This document shows positions 1 to 8,048 of a DNA stretch of 64,000 bases, piece after piece (within the stretch, counting starts at the first letter, position 1; every line of letters starts with the position of its first letter). The notes beneath the pieces were generated by a model. That model saw only the letters and a list, made by a program, of their open reading frames with translations, made no database searches and was not told where the DNA came from. A program made the translations under genes and the position numbers. The DNA is from an uncultured Prevotellaceae bacterium (GTDB lineage: Bacteria > Bacteroidota > Bacteroidia > Bacteroidales > Muribaculaceae): positions 1-64,000 of the forward strand of contig ONIL01000014.1 of the NCBI GenBank assembly GCA_900317835.1, read 5' to 3'.

Positions 1-144
1 GACCGAATCAATCAATTGATTGAAGACAAGGAAATGAGAACCAAAATGAGTGAGGCCGCTAAATTGAGGGCACAATGTTTTCAGGTTGAAGCTATCGTCG
101 ATAGATGGATGTCACTCTTCAATGAAGTTGTTCACCAAAACTAA
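1..144 (+). CDS. Glycosyltransferase (GT4-like), C-terminal end only
   Basis: This is the last 47 codons of a gene that begins before the window, in frame from base 1 to a TAA stop. The tail reads as the final helices of a GT4 (GT-B fold) glycosyltransferase. It aligns closely with the C-terminus of the next gene: both have an LIED segment, then LRAQ, then RWM and LFNEV near the end. The two are therefore probably tandem paralogues. Only the C-terminus is visible, so the donor and acceptor sugars cannot be inferred. Confidence 0.75.
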   Translation, partial: DRINQLIEDKEMRTKMSEAAKLRAQCFQVEAIVDRWMSLFNEVVHQN

Positions 145-180
145 GTGCTGAATGATAGTAGCTGGTATTATCACTAGTCC

Positions 181-1329
181 ATGAAGATAGTTTATTGCGT
201 AAATAGTATCAGGTTTTTGGGTGGGATACAGCGTGTGACAGTTGTAAAGGCAAACGCTTTGGCCGATATCCCGGGCAATGAGGTCTATATTGTGGTGACA
301 GACAATAAGGTCGGCCCCGTCATTCATGAACTGTCTCCCAAGGTACATCTCATTGATCTGAATATTAATTATTACGACCATAATGATGAGCGTTCAGCTC
401 TGACTAACCTTATTGTTGGCACGGCAAAAGGTGTGCCCCACAAGAAGGCACTCAAACGGGTATTGAAGCAAATCAATCCGGATGTTGTGATTTCGGTTGG
501 AACGTCCGAGAAATTTATGCTGACCTCAATGCGGAAGAGGACTTGGAAAATTATTCGTGAGTTTCACAGTGAGAAATACTATCGTTTAAAGCACGCTCGC
601 TCATTACTCAAGAAAGTCCAGGGTAAGCTTTCTGACTTTTATGAATTTCACATTGTTGACAAGAAGTTTGACAGGATAGTCGTCTTGACAGAAGAAGATA
701 GAGAAACGAACTGGAAGGACTGGAAGAACGTTTCATTTGTTCCCAATCCCGTGTCATTTACATGTGATGAACCTTCCTCTTTGACCGAGAAGTCTGTGAT
801 TTCTATGGGGCGGTTAGTGCCAGTCAAGAACTTCGAATCCTTGATTCGGGCTTTTGAATTGGTCGTGAAAAAGTATCCTGACTGGGTCTTGAAAATATAT
901 GGTGATGGAGAATTGAAAGCATCATTACAGGCTCAGATTAATGAGTTTGGCCTACAAAATAATGTGATGCTCATGGGATTCTCCAGTGCTATTGATAAGG
1001 AGTTGAAACAATCATCGATTTTTGCATTCTCATCTTTAGTTGAAGGCTTTGCCCTGGTTATTGTTGAAGCCATGGAGTGCGGATTACCTGTTGTTTCTTA
1101 CCAGTGCCCATGTGGCCCCAAGGACATTATTACTGACGGGAAGGACGGTTTTCTTGTATCGGTAAACGATGAACAAATGTTGGCAGAAAAAATTTGCTCA
1201 CTCATTGAGGATGAGAACTTACGTCATCAGATGGCAAGCGAAGCCAGGTTGAGGGCACAGCACTATCATGTGGAAAACATTGCTCACCGTTGGATGGACT
1301 TATTCAATGAAGTAATCTCTTGTTCTTGA
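181..1329 (+). CDS. Family 4 glycosyltransferase
   Basis: A 382-residue GT-B fold retaining glycosyltransferase that would add a sugar from a nucleotide donor to a lipid-linked glycan at the cytoplasmic face. The N-terminal half opens with a strand (KIVYCVNS) and a glycine-rich loop typical of the acceptor domain. The C-terminal half carries the EX7E donor-site motif with E288 and E296 in EGFALVIVEAME. The length is normal for the family. The start ATG lies 36 bases after the previous stop, and the next gene begins 12 bases downstream, consistent with one polysaccharide operon. Its C-terminus resembles the truncated gene just upstream. Sugar specificity is not readable. Confidence 0.92.
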   Translation: MKIVYCVNSIRFLGGIQRVTVVKANALADIPGNEVYIVVTDNKVGPVIHELSPKVHLIDLNINYYDHNDERSALTNLIVGTAKGVPHKKALKRVLKQINPDVVISVGTSEKFMLTSMRKRTWKIIREFHSEKYYRLKHARSLLKKVQGKLSDFYEFHIVDKKFDRIVVLTEEDRETNWKDWKNVSFVPNPVSFTCDEPSSLTEKSVISMGRLVPVKNFESLIRAFELVVKKYPDWVLKIYGDGELKASLQAQINEFGLQNNVMLMGFSSAIDKELKQSSIFAFSSLVEGFALVIVEAMECGLPVVSYQCPCGPKDIITDGKDGFLVSVNDEQMLAEKICSLIEDENLRHQMASEARLRAQHYHVENIAHRWMDLFNEVISCS

Positions 1330-1341
1330 ACGGTTAAAACG

Positions 1342-2124
1342 ATGACAAGGATATCGGTACTGATGGGTATATATAATTGTGCTGAGACGCTTGTCGAAGC
1401 GCTAGATTCATTATATGCTCAGACATATCAGGACTTTAAAATCATTTTGTGTGAGGACGGATCTTCAGATAACACTTATGCGGTTGCTGAAGAATACTCC
1501 AAATTGCATGATAATATCATCCTGTTGCGCAATGAGCGCAACATGGGGTTGAATTACACCCTCAACCGTTGTTTAGAGTATGCTGACACTGAGTATTTAG
1601 CCCGCATGGACGGTGACGACATCTCTTTGCCAGAGCGCTTCGAGAAAGAGATCAATTTTCTGGACTCTCATCCCGAGTATGCCGTTGTGAGCGGCCCAAT
1701 GATATACTTCGATGCCGATGGTGACTTCCGTACCGGAGCAGGCAAAGGAGAAGTCAAGAAGGAAGATTTCATCATGGGTTCACCTGTCTGCCATGCCCCC
1801 TGCATGGCCCGTACTGACGCTTTCAAAGCCGTGGGCGGTTACTCAGTTGATGATAGACTTCTTCGCGTAGAAGATTATCATCTCTGGTTCAAGCTTTATG
1901 CCGCTGGATACAAGTTGTATATGCTCAACGACGTCATCTACAAGATGCGTGATGACCGCAATGCTTATAGTCGGCGAACTTGGAAAAGCCGCCTCAATGA
2001 AGCCTATGTGAAGCATATCGGCTACAAAATGATCAACCTCCCTTGGTACGCTCAATTCTTTGCTTTGAAACCCATTCTCGTGCAGATGCTTCCGGCTTTC
2101 CTATACCGGACAATGCATAAATGA
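1342..2124 (+). CDS. Family 2 glycosyltransferase
   Basis: A 260-residue GT-A fold inverting glycosyltransferase. The N-terminal nucleotide-binding part begins ISVLMGIYN and contains an EDGSSDNT stretch. A metal-binding DxD-type motif, DGDD, sits at residues 90-93. A W-x-R-like C-terminal acceptor region follows. The protein is soluble, with no convincing membrane helix, and of usual length for polysaccharide GT2 enzymes. It sits between two GT4 genes with short spacers of 12 and 31 bases and so probably adds one sugar of the same repeat unit. The substrate cannot be told from the sequence. Confidence 0.92.
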   Translation: MTRISVLMGIYNCAETLVEALDSLYAQTYQDFKIILCEDGSSDNTYAVAEEYSKLHDNIILLRNERNMGLNYTLNRCLEYADTEYLARMDGDDISLPERFEKEINFLDSHPEYAVVSGPMIYFDADGDFRTGAGKGEVKKEDFIMGSPVCHAPCMARTDAFKAVGGYSVDDRLLRVEDYHLWFKLYAAGYKLYMLNDVIYKMRDDRNAYSRRTWKSRLNEAYVKHIGYKMINLPWYAQFFALKPILVQMLPAFLYRTMHK

Positions 2125-2155
2125 TTTTCAAATCAGTTACTTAGACCACAACAGT

Positions 2156-3295
2156 ATGATGAGAAAAAAGATTTGCTTTAGCGTGGCAGTATCTCCGACT
2201 GTCAATTCATTCTTAAAAAATCACATATCAACCTTGTCCCAGGACTACGATATCTTTATTGCAGGTAATATTAAATCCATGGATGAAATACCTGGACTAA
2301 AGGTGCAAGGATTATTCCAGTATGATGTCCAACGTGAGATCAGCATTCCTAAGGACATAAAGGCAGTATGGCAATTGTATCACTATTTTAAACAAATGAA
2401 GTTTGATGCGGTTCATTCTGTCACACCTAAGGCTGGACTGATTACGGCCATTGCTGCTAAACTGGCTGGAATAAAGCATCGAACACATATTTTTACTGGA
2501 CAAGTGTGGGCAACTCGTCATGGCATGATGAGATTATTATTAAAAACCATAGATAGAATTATAGTTTATTTAGACAACCATATCCTTGTTGATGGAGAGT
2601 CACAACGTCAATTCCTTATTAATAATGGTGTTGTGAGTGACGCTAATTCTAGGGTTTTAGGTGCTGGCTCTATTAGTGGAGTTAATATCGAGGCTTTTTA
2701 TCCTACATCAGAAACGAGAAATAAAGTACGTAGTGAGCTTCATCTCAGTCCTGATAGGGTCGTTTTCTCGTTTTCAGGACGAGCAAATAAGGAGAAGGGG
2801 ATCAATGAGTTGTATGAGGCTTTTAACAATATTGCACTTAATCATCCTGAAGCGTTTTTATTGTTATTTGGTTGGAATGAAGGTAATTGTTTAGATGAAA
2901 TCACCAGATACCCTAATATCATTGATGGTGTGAATTTTCATTTTTATGGTTTCACACCAACTCCAGGTATCCAACTTCAAGCGAGCGATGTGTTTTTGAT
3001 GCCTTCTTATCGCGAAGGTTTTGGTTCTAGTGTAATCGAGGCGTCGTGTCTTGGCATTCCTGTGATATGTAGCGATGCCTATGGCATAATGGATGCTATG
3101 GAGGAGGGTGTAACAGGACTGCGTTGTAAAGTCGCTGATACCCAGTCGCTCCAAGCTGCTATGGAAACTCTGCTGAATAACAAAGAAATGCGTGAGCAAT
3201 TAGGCGCCAATGGTCGCAAAATGGTTTTTGATAAATTCAAAGGAGATGTGATTACAGCTGAATGGGTGAAATATTATCACCAGATGTTAGATTGA
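2156..3295 (+). CDS. Family 4 glycosyltransferase
   Basis: A 379-residue GT-B enzyme. The N-terminal acceptor domain contains SVTPKAGL and a conserved HIFTGQVW segment, a pattern common in GT4 enzymes of capsule and O-antigen clusters that act early on the lipid-linked sugar. The donor domain has the EX7E motif (E287 and E295 in EGFGSSVIEAS). Two ATG codons stand at the start (2156 and 2159); either may be used. The gene is visibly richer in A and T than the genes from about 5 kb onward, suggesting recent transfer of this glycosyltransferase cassette. It lies directly before the priming transferase, as is usual for the second glycosyltransferase. Confidence 0.92.
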   Translation: MMRKKICFSVAVSPTVNSFLKNHISTLSQDYDIFIAGNIKSMDEIPGLKVQGLFQYDVQREISIPKDIKAVWQLYHYFKQMKFDAVHSVTPKAGLITAIAAKLAGIKHRTHIFTGQVWATRHGMMRLLLKTIDRIIVYLDNHILVDGESQRQFLINNGVVSDANSRVLGAGSISGVNIEAFYPTSETRNKVRSELHLSPDRVVFSFSGRANKEKGINELYEAFNNIALNHPEAFLLLFGWNEGNCLDEITRYPNIIDGVNFHFYGFTPTPGIQLQASDVFLMPSYREGFGSSVIEASCLGIPVICSDAYGIMDAMEEGVTGLRCKVADTQSLQAAMETLLNNKEMREQLGANGRKMVFDKFKGDVITAEWVKYYHQMLD

Positions 3296-3320
3296 TTCTC
3301 TTGTTGGTTTTCAATTTATT

Positions 3321-3938
3321 ATGCGTTGTTTGTATAGTAAGTATATAAAGCGAGGCTTCGGTATTATTATTTCGTTAGTCGCTTTGATATGTCTTTCTCC
3401 ACTTTTGCTGGTGGTGACTATTTGGTTGCATTTTGCCAATAAAGGTGCCGGTGCATTTTTCCTTCAGGAACGCCCTGGAAAAGATGCAAAGACATTCAAG
3501 ATAATCAAGTTCAAGACGATGACGGATGAACGTGATGAAGATGGTAATTTGTTACCTGATTCACACAGATTGACTCGAGTAGGGCGATTTGTGCGGTCTA
3601 CCAGTATAGATGAATTGCCCCAATTGATTAATGTGTTGAAAGGGGATATGGCGATTATCGGTCCGCGTCCCTTACTGGTAGAATATTTGCCGCTTTATAC
3701 GGTTGAACAGGCTCGACGGCATGAGGTTCGACCGGGTATTACGGGATGGGCCCAGTGCCATGGCCGCAATAGTTTGTCTTGGGATGAAAAGTTCAAACTG
3801 GATGTATGGTATGTGGATCACTGTACTTTCATAACAGATGTGAAAGTTATCCTCTATACGATTAAAAAGGTGATCATTAGGGATGGCATTTCCCATGATG
3901 GTCAAGCAACAATGGAAAGTTTTAAAGGTAATATCTGA
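3321..3938 (+). CDS. PglC-type priming phosphosugar transferase
   Basis: A 205-residue small monotopic phosphoglycosyl transferase (Bac_transf family). It starts the glycan by moving a sugar phosphate from a UDP-sugar to undecaprenyl phosphate in the inner membrane. One hydrophobic segment lies at about residues 12-38. The core motifs are visible: ERPG at 50-53, an FKTM stretch, and IDELPQL at 96-102 with the acidic pair D97-E98, followed by GPRPL and RPGITGWAQ. The length matches PglC rather than the longer WbaP type. The stop overlaps the next start by one base (TGATG), suggesting translational coupling to the PglD-like gene. Together with DegT and PglD homologues it suggests a bacillosamine-like first sugar. 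Confidence 0.93.
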   Translation: MRCLYSKYIKRGFGIIISLVALICLSPLLLVVTIWLHFANKGAGAFFLQERPGKDAKTFKIIKFKTMTDERDEDGNLLPDSHRLTRVGRFVRSTSIDELPQLINVLKGDMAIIGPRPLLVEYLPLYTVEQARRHEVRPGITGWAQCHGRNSLSWDEKFKLDVWYVDHCTFITDVKVILYTIKKVIIRDGISHDGQATMESFKGNI

Positions 3939-5206
3939 TGTATTTATACGGAGCAAGAGGTCACGCAAAAGTCATCATTGATATTTTGCGGACGTTAGGA
4001 GACAAAGTTGATGCATTATTTGACGATGATGTATCGATCGATGAGTTGTTGTCTATCCCAGTTAGACATGAATGGAACGGAGAGATGCCATTAATTGTTA
4101 GCATAGGCAATAACATTACCCGTAAACAGATTGTCGATAGACTGGATTGTGATTTTGGTATGGCGATACATCCATCAGCCATTATCTCTCCATCAGCCAC
4201 AATTAGTAAAGGATCTGTAGTGATGCAGGGTGCCATAATTCAAAGTTCTGTGCATATAGGGGAGCATTGTATTATTAACACAGGTGCCACTGTTGATCAT
4301 GAGTGTGTAATTGAAGATTTTGCACACATCTCTCCTCATGCGACGCTATGTGGAAATGTTCATGTGAGTGAAGGTGCATGGATAGGGGCAGATGCAGTTG
4401 TAACCCCTGGTGTGAAAATTGGCAAGTGGAGTATCATTGGTGCTGGAAGCGTTGTCGTCAGAGATATCCCCGACGGGGTAGTTGCTTATGGTAATCCATG
4501 CCGGATTATGCGAATTGAAAAGACTATCGAGGATTACCAGGAACGCCATACAAAAATTAAGAAGATTGCGGTTTATGGGGCCGGAGGCCTGGGACGTGAA
4601 GTCGCAGGCGGAATCCTGCGCATCAATAAAGCGAGCACGGAACAGTGGGAAGTGGTGGGCTTCTATGATGATAATCTCCAAGCTGGTACAGTCGTTTCTC
4701 ATTATGGTGTTGTTAAAGGGGGCATGAATGAGTTGAATGCTATTGATGAACCGCTGGCTGTGGCCATCGCTGTTGGAAACGCCAAAACCCGGAAACTTAT
4801 CCGTGGACGTATAACCAATCCGAATATCTATTTTCCGAACTTGATTGCTCCATCGTTCAAGGTGCTTGATTCTGAGACCTTCTCGATAGGTCAAGGTAAC
4901 ATCATTCAGGATAGCTGCAGCGCCACGTGTGATGTGAAGATCGGGGACTTCAATGTGTTCAATGGTGCTAATGTGATGGGTCACGATGTCATCATTGGCG
5001 ACTATAACGTGTTCATGCCCAGCGTACACCTTTCTGGTGCGGTGGAAGTGGGCAACTGCAATATGCTCGGAGTTGATAGCGTTGTCTTGCAGAAGATCAA
5101 GATAGGTGACAATATCACGCTGGGTGCCGGCAGTGTGTTGATGACGAAGCCCAAAGATGGCTTCACCTACATCGGAGTTCCTGCCAAGAAGTTTAGTTTT
5201 GAATAA
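3938..5206 (+). CDS. Double PglD-type sugar N-acyltransferase (fusion of two copies)
   Basis: A 422-residue protein made of two complete PglD-like units in one frame. Each unit has a small Rossmann-like UDP-sugar domain followed by a left-handed beta-helix of hexapeptide repeats that binds acetyl-CoA. Unit 1 spans about residues 1-195 (start GARGHAKV, end YGNPCRIM). Unit 2 spans about 208-422 (start KIAVYGAGGLGREV, end GVPAKKF). Single PglD enzymes are about 200-215 residues. Unit 2 is close to the separate gene at 12032, and its lost start aligns with K208. Base composition differs between halves: 45 of 120 bases are G or C at 4201-4320, against 91 of 180 at 4981-5160. The likely role is N-acylation of an amino-deoxy sugar. 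Confidence 0.88.
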   Translation: MYLYGARGHAKVIIDILRTLGDKVDALFDDDVSIDELLSIPVRHEWNGEMPLIVSIGNNITRKQIVDRLDCDFGMAIHPSAIISPSATISKGSVVMQGAIIQSSVHIGEHCIINTGATVDHECVIEDFAHISPHATLCGNVHVSEGAWIGADAVVTPGVKIGKWSIIGAGSVVVRDIPDGVVAYGNPCRIMRIEKTIEDYQERHTKIKKIAVYGAGGLGREVAGGILRINKASTEQWEVVGFYDDNLQAGTVVSHYGVVKGGMNELNAIDEPLAVAIAVGNAKTRKLIRGRITNPNIYFPNLIAPSFKVLDSETFSIGQGNIIQDSCSATCDVKIGDFNVFNGANVMGHDVIIGDYNVFMPSVHLSGAVEVGNCNMLGVDSVVLQKIKIGDNITLGAGSVLMTKPKDGFTYIGVPAKKFSFE

Positions 5207-5218
5207 TTCTATTGACCG

Positions 5219-5977
5219 ATGACAAATGATTTTAATCCGTTCTCCCTGGAGGGAAAAACGATTTTAGTGACAGGTGCCTCATCAGGCATAGGTCAGGCGA
5301 CAGCCATTGCTTGCTCCAGAATGGGGGCGCGAATGGTAATTACTGCGCGCGACAGGCAACGCCTGCAAACTACCTGCGATGAGCTTAATCCGCATGCCGA
5401 GGGACATTTACAGCAGATTGCTGAATTGACGTCTCAAGAGGATGTTGAGCGTTTGATATCGGCTCTTCCTCCGTTGGACGGTGCGGTACTGTGCGCCGGC
5501 AATTCAACGACATTGCCCTTGCAGTTTGGGTCTCGCGAGAAGTTTGATGAGATGTTCGATGTCAATTTCTTTGCACCAGTCGAATTGTTGCGCTTGATGT
5601 ATAAGAAAAAACGCCTCAATAAGGGCGCATCAGTGGTGTTGCTCGCCTCGATTGGCGGTACCCACAGTTTCATGCCTGGCAATGGCGTGTATGGCGCTTC
5701 CAAGGCTGCTTTGAATTCGGTAATGAGATATGCTGCACGAGAGTTTGCGTCCCGCAGGATCCGGGTCAACAGCATCTGTCCAGGAATGGTCGATACTCCG
5801 CTCATTCATCGCGGCACTATAACCGAGGAACAGCTGGCTGAGGATGCAAAGAAATACCCGTTGGGCCGATATGGTCAGCCTGCTGATATTGCCAATGGGG
5901 CGGTTTATCTGCTCAGTGACGCGTCGAGTTGGCTCACTGGACACGATTTGGTCATTGACGGAGGGTTCTCGATTTAG
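5219..5977 (+). CDS. SDR-family oxidoreductase (FabG-like)
   Basis: A 252-residue classical short-chain dehydrogenase/reductase. The NAD(P)-binding motif TGASSGIG is at residues 18-25. The catalytic Ser is about residue 144, and the Tyr-Lys pair is Y158 and K162 in YGASK. The C-terminal IDGGFSI is the usual ending of FabG-like members. The gene follows the double PglD by 12 bases and precedes two ACP genes, so reduction of a 3-oxoacyl-ACP is a reasonable guess. A sugar or free acyl substrate is also possible. It lies just upstream of a clear promoter, so it is probably the last gene of the first transcript. Confidence 0.9.
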   Translation: MTNDFNPFSLEGKTILVTGASSGIGQATAIACSRMGARMVITARDRQRLQTTCDELNPHAEGHLQQIAELTSQEDVERLISALPPLDGAVLCAGNSTTLPLQFGSREKFDEMFDVNFFAPVELLRLMYKKKRLNKGASVVLLASIGGTHSFMPGNGVYGASKAALNSVMRYAAREFASRRIRVNSICPGMVDTPLIHRGTITEEQLAEDAKKYPLGRYGQPADIANGAVYLLSDASSWLTGHDLVIDGGFSI

Positions 5978-5995
5978 TAGTTTTTTAGGGAATTA

Positions 5996-6026
5996 TTTGC
6001 TGAATCAAAAAATATAAGTACTTTTG
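5996..6026 (+). promoter_or_regulatory. Bacteroidota-type promoter before the first ACP gene
   Basis: TTTG at 5996-5999 and TACTTTTG at 6019-6026, separated by 19 bases. This fits the Bacteroidota sigma-ABfr consensus (TTTG, 19-21 bases, TAnnTTTG). It would start a transcript about 60 bases ahead of the ACP at 6091 and gives the acyl block its own promoter. Confidence 0.7.
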
Positions 6027-6090
6027 TGCCCAGTTTTAACAGTTTCCGTTTTATGGGGGAACAAGAATAGATTGATAAGGTCACGACTAT

Positions 6091-6321
6091 ATGAATATAC
6101 AGGAATTTATTGAAAACTTTGCTTCTCAGTTTGACGAGACGGAGCTTGAAGAATTTACGCCAGAGACCAATTTCAAGCAGCTCGACGAGTGGTCATCACT
6201 AGCCGCGCTGTCAATTATCGCCATGGTTGATGATGAATATGATGTCATCATCAAGGGCAATGATATCATCAATTCGAACACGATCCAAGACTTGTATGAT
6301 ATCATAGAGAAACAGAAATAA
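6091..6321 (+). CDS. Acyl carrier protein, discrete (copy A1)
   Basis: A 76-residue acidic four-helix acyl carrier protein. The phosphopantetheine attachment site is probably S36 in DEWSSLAAL; the usual DSL triplet is SSL here. It would hold an acyl chain as a thioester for the enzymes around it. It is a clear paralogue of the ACP at 12834: both start MN-Q-FIE-FA, share FDET and EWSSL-ALS, and have a DDEYDV/DEEYDV stretch. It is not the housekeeping AcpP, because it lacks the usual DSL motif and sits inside a glycan cluster. It is first in its transcript, with a promoter at 5996-6026. Confidence 0.88.
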   Translation: MNIQEFIENFASQFDETELEEFTPETNFKQLDEWSSLAALSIIAMVDDEYDVIIKGNDIINSNTIQDLYDIIEKQK

Positions 6322-6340
6322 AATCCACTGGATATTTTTG

Positions 6341-6571
6341 ATGGAAACGCAAGTGAAGGAAATCATCGCCAGGGTCTTGAACGTTGAGCCTGGAGTGATT
6401 ACCGACAATCTCTCATCGGGTGATATCCCCGAGTGGGATTCTGTTGGCAACCTTGCGATTATCAGCACAATCGAGCAGGAATTAAACATTGAGTTCCCGC
6501 TTGAGGACTTGTTCGACTTGACTTCTGTTCAGTCAATCGTCGATAAAGTGAATCAATTGACAAATGCTTGA
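6341..6571 (+). CDS. Acyl carrier protein, discrete (copy A2)
   Basis: A 76-residue acyl carrier protein with attachment serine S34 in the EWDSVGNL motif. The ATG at 6341 is preferred over the in-frame TTG one codon earlier. It differs clearly from the ACP immediately upstream, which ends 19 bases before, so the two are probably loaded with different groups or used by different enzymes. Its 3' end overlaps the acyl ligase start by 8 bases. That coupling suggests this ACP, rather than A1, is the ligase partner. That last point is inference from position only. Confidence 0.88.
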   Translation: METQVKEIIARVLNVEPGVITDNLSSGDIPEWDSVGNLAIISTIEQELNIEFPLEDLFDLTSVQSIVDKVNQLTNA

Positions 6572-8036
6572 TGCCTCCCACAGCCGTGTGCTTCACTTGG
6601 TCGTGGAACATGCGGTGACAACGCCCGACAAGGTGGCCCTTGTCTCAGGCTCAACACGCATCACTTATTCCCAACTGGTGTCCAACATCGGTGGGGCTGC
6701 GGCATTGTTGTGCCAATTGGGTGTCAAGCCAGGAGACCACATCCTGTTGTCGGCCCAAAAGGAACTTGAATTCATTTACCTCTATCTTGCCGCTCATCTG
6801 CTGGGAATTGTCAATGTCGTTGTCGATGACGCATCCCCACGCGAGCGTCTGGACTATATAGTGGGCATTGTCAAGCCCGTGGTTGTCTTTAGCTCAAGGG
6901 AAGACCAAGAGGTTGATGGCTGCCGTGTTATCAGTTACCATCAGTTGTCATTCAATGACAAGGAGCATTTGGCTATCGCCACGCCTGATCTCACACCCGA
7001 TGATGTGGCAGATGTCATGTTTACCACCGGTACTACAGGTTCACCCAAGGGCGTATGCCTCACACATGCCAATATCGCAGGCTCAGCCAGCAATACCAAT
7101 GGCTTTATAGGGACTTGCAGTGACGATATCGAGGCACTGGCATTGCCCTTGAGCCATTCTTTCGGCCTTGGCCGTTTGCGTTGTGTGTTGATGGCCGGCG
7201 CCACACTCATCCTGGTGAATAACTTTGCCAATCTCAAAGCCTTTTTCAGTATCATAGCCAGTGAGCATGTGACAGGCTTCGGCATGGTGCCGGCAGTTTG
7301 GCAATATATCAAACGAATAAGCGGCAAGCGAATAGCACAATTCGCTGATCAGCTGCGATATATAGAATTCGGTAGCGCTTCTCTTCCCGTCGAGGATAAG
7401 TGCCTGCTGATTGAGATGTTTCCCAACACGCGATTGTGTATGCATTATGGTCTCACCGAAGCCTCCAGGGCCATGTTCAGTGAGTTCCACGAGAGTGCTG
7501 ACAATCTGGATTCAATAGGCCGTCCCGCATCATCCCTTGTCGAGGCAAGTGTGCGTGACGAGCAGGGTTCTCCGCTCAATGACGGCATCGACGGGGAAAT
7601 ATGTGTTAAAGGCAACATGGTTTCCCGCACCTATTATTTGTCTTCAGACAACAAGGATGCCTACTTTGGGGATTGGTTCCGTACTGGGGACTGGGGGCAT
7701 CGCGACAGTGATGGCAATTTTTACCTGACAGGACGCAAAAAAGAACTTATCAATGTGGGTGGCGAGAAAGTCAGCCCTGTGACCATTGAGGAAGCAATAG
7801 TCAGCACTGGAGTTCAGGAATGTGCCTGTATCGCTATACCTGACCCGAATGGGATGCTTGGCGAGGTGCCCAAGGCCTTCATGCTGAAGGAGGGAACCAC
7901 TTTAACTATTGAGGAAATCAAGCGGCGGCTGGCTCAGTTGCTGCCTGCTCACGAAATTCCTGTGCAATGGGAGTGGGTTGATAGCCTGCCCCGTACATCG
8001 TCTGGAAAGATCCAGCGACTGAAATTGAAACGATAA
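6564..8036 (+). CDS. AMP-forming acyl-CoA/acyl-ACP ligase
   Basis: A 490-residue member of the ANL (acyl/aryl-CoA synthetase, adenylation domain, luciferase) superfamily. It would activate a carboxylic acid with ATP and pass it to CoA or an ACP. The P-loop TTGTTGSPKG starts near residue 154, the A5-type YGLTEASR is present, and the C-terminal subdomain has the A8-type GRKKELIN segment. The A10 lysine lies in SSGKIQ near the end. The length is full. No carrier domain is fused; the discrete ACP that overlaps its start is the natural acceptor. The substrate acid is unknown. Its place inside a surface-glycan operon argues against general fatty-acid metabolism. Confidence 0.92.
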   Translation: MLDASHSRVLHLVVEHAVTTPDKVALVSGSTRITYSQLVSNIGGAAALLCQLGVKPGDHILLSAQKELEFIYLYLAAHLLGIVNVVVDDASPRERLDYIVGIVKPVVVFSSREDQEVDGCRVISYHQLSFNDKEHLAIATPDLTPDDVADVMFTTGTTGSPKGVCLTHANIAGSASNTNGFIGTCSDDIEALALPLSHSFGLGRLRCVLMAGATLILVNNFANLKAFFSIIASEHVTGFGMVPAVWQYIKRISGKRIAQFADQLRYIEFGSASLPVEDKCLLIEMFPNTRLCMHYGLTEASRAMFSEFHESADNLDSIGRPASSLVEASVRDEQGSPLNDGIDGEICVKGNMVSRTYYLSSDNKDAYFGDWFRTGDWGHRDSDGNFYLTGRKKELINVGGEKVSPVTIEEAIVSTGVQECACIAIPDPNGMLGEVPKAFMLKEGTTLTIEEIKRRLAQLLPAHEIPVQWEWVDSLPRTSSGKIQRLKLKR

Positions 8037-8048
8037 TCACATGATGAT

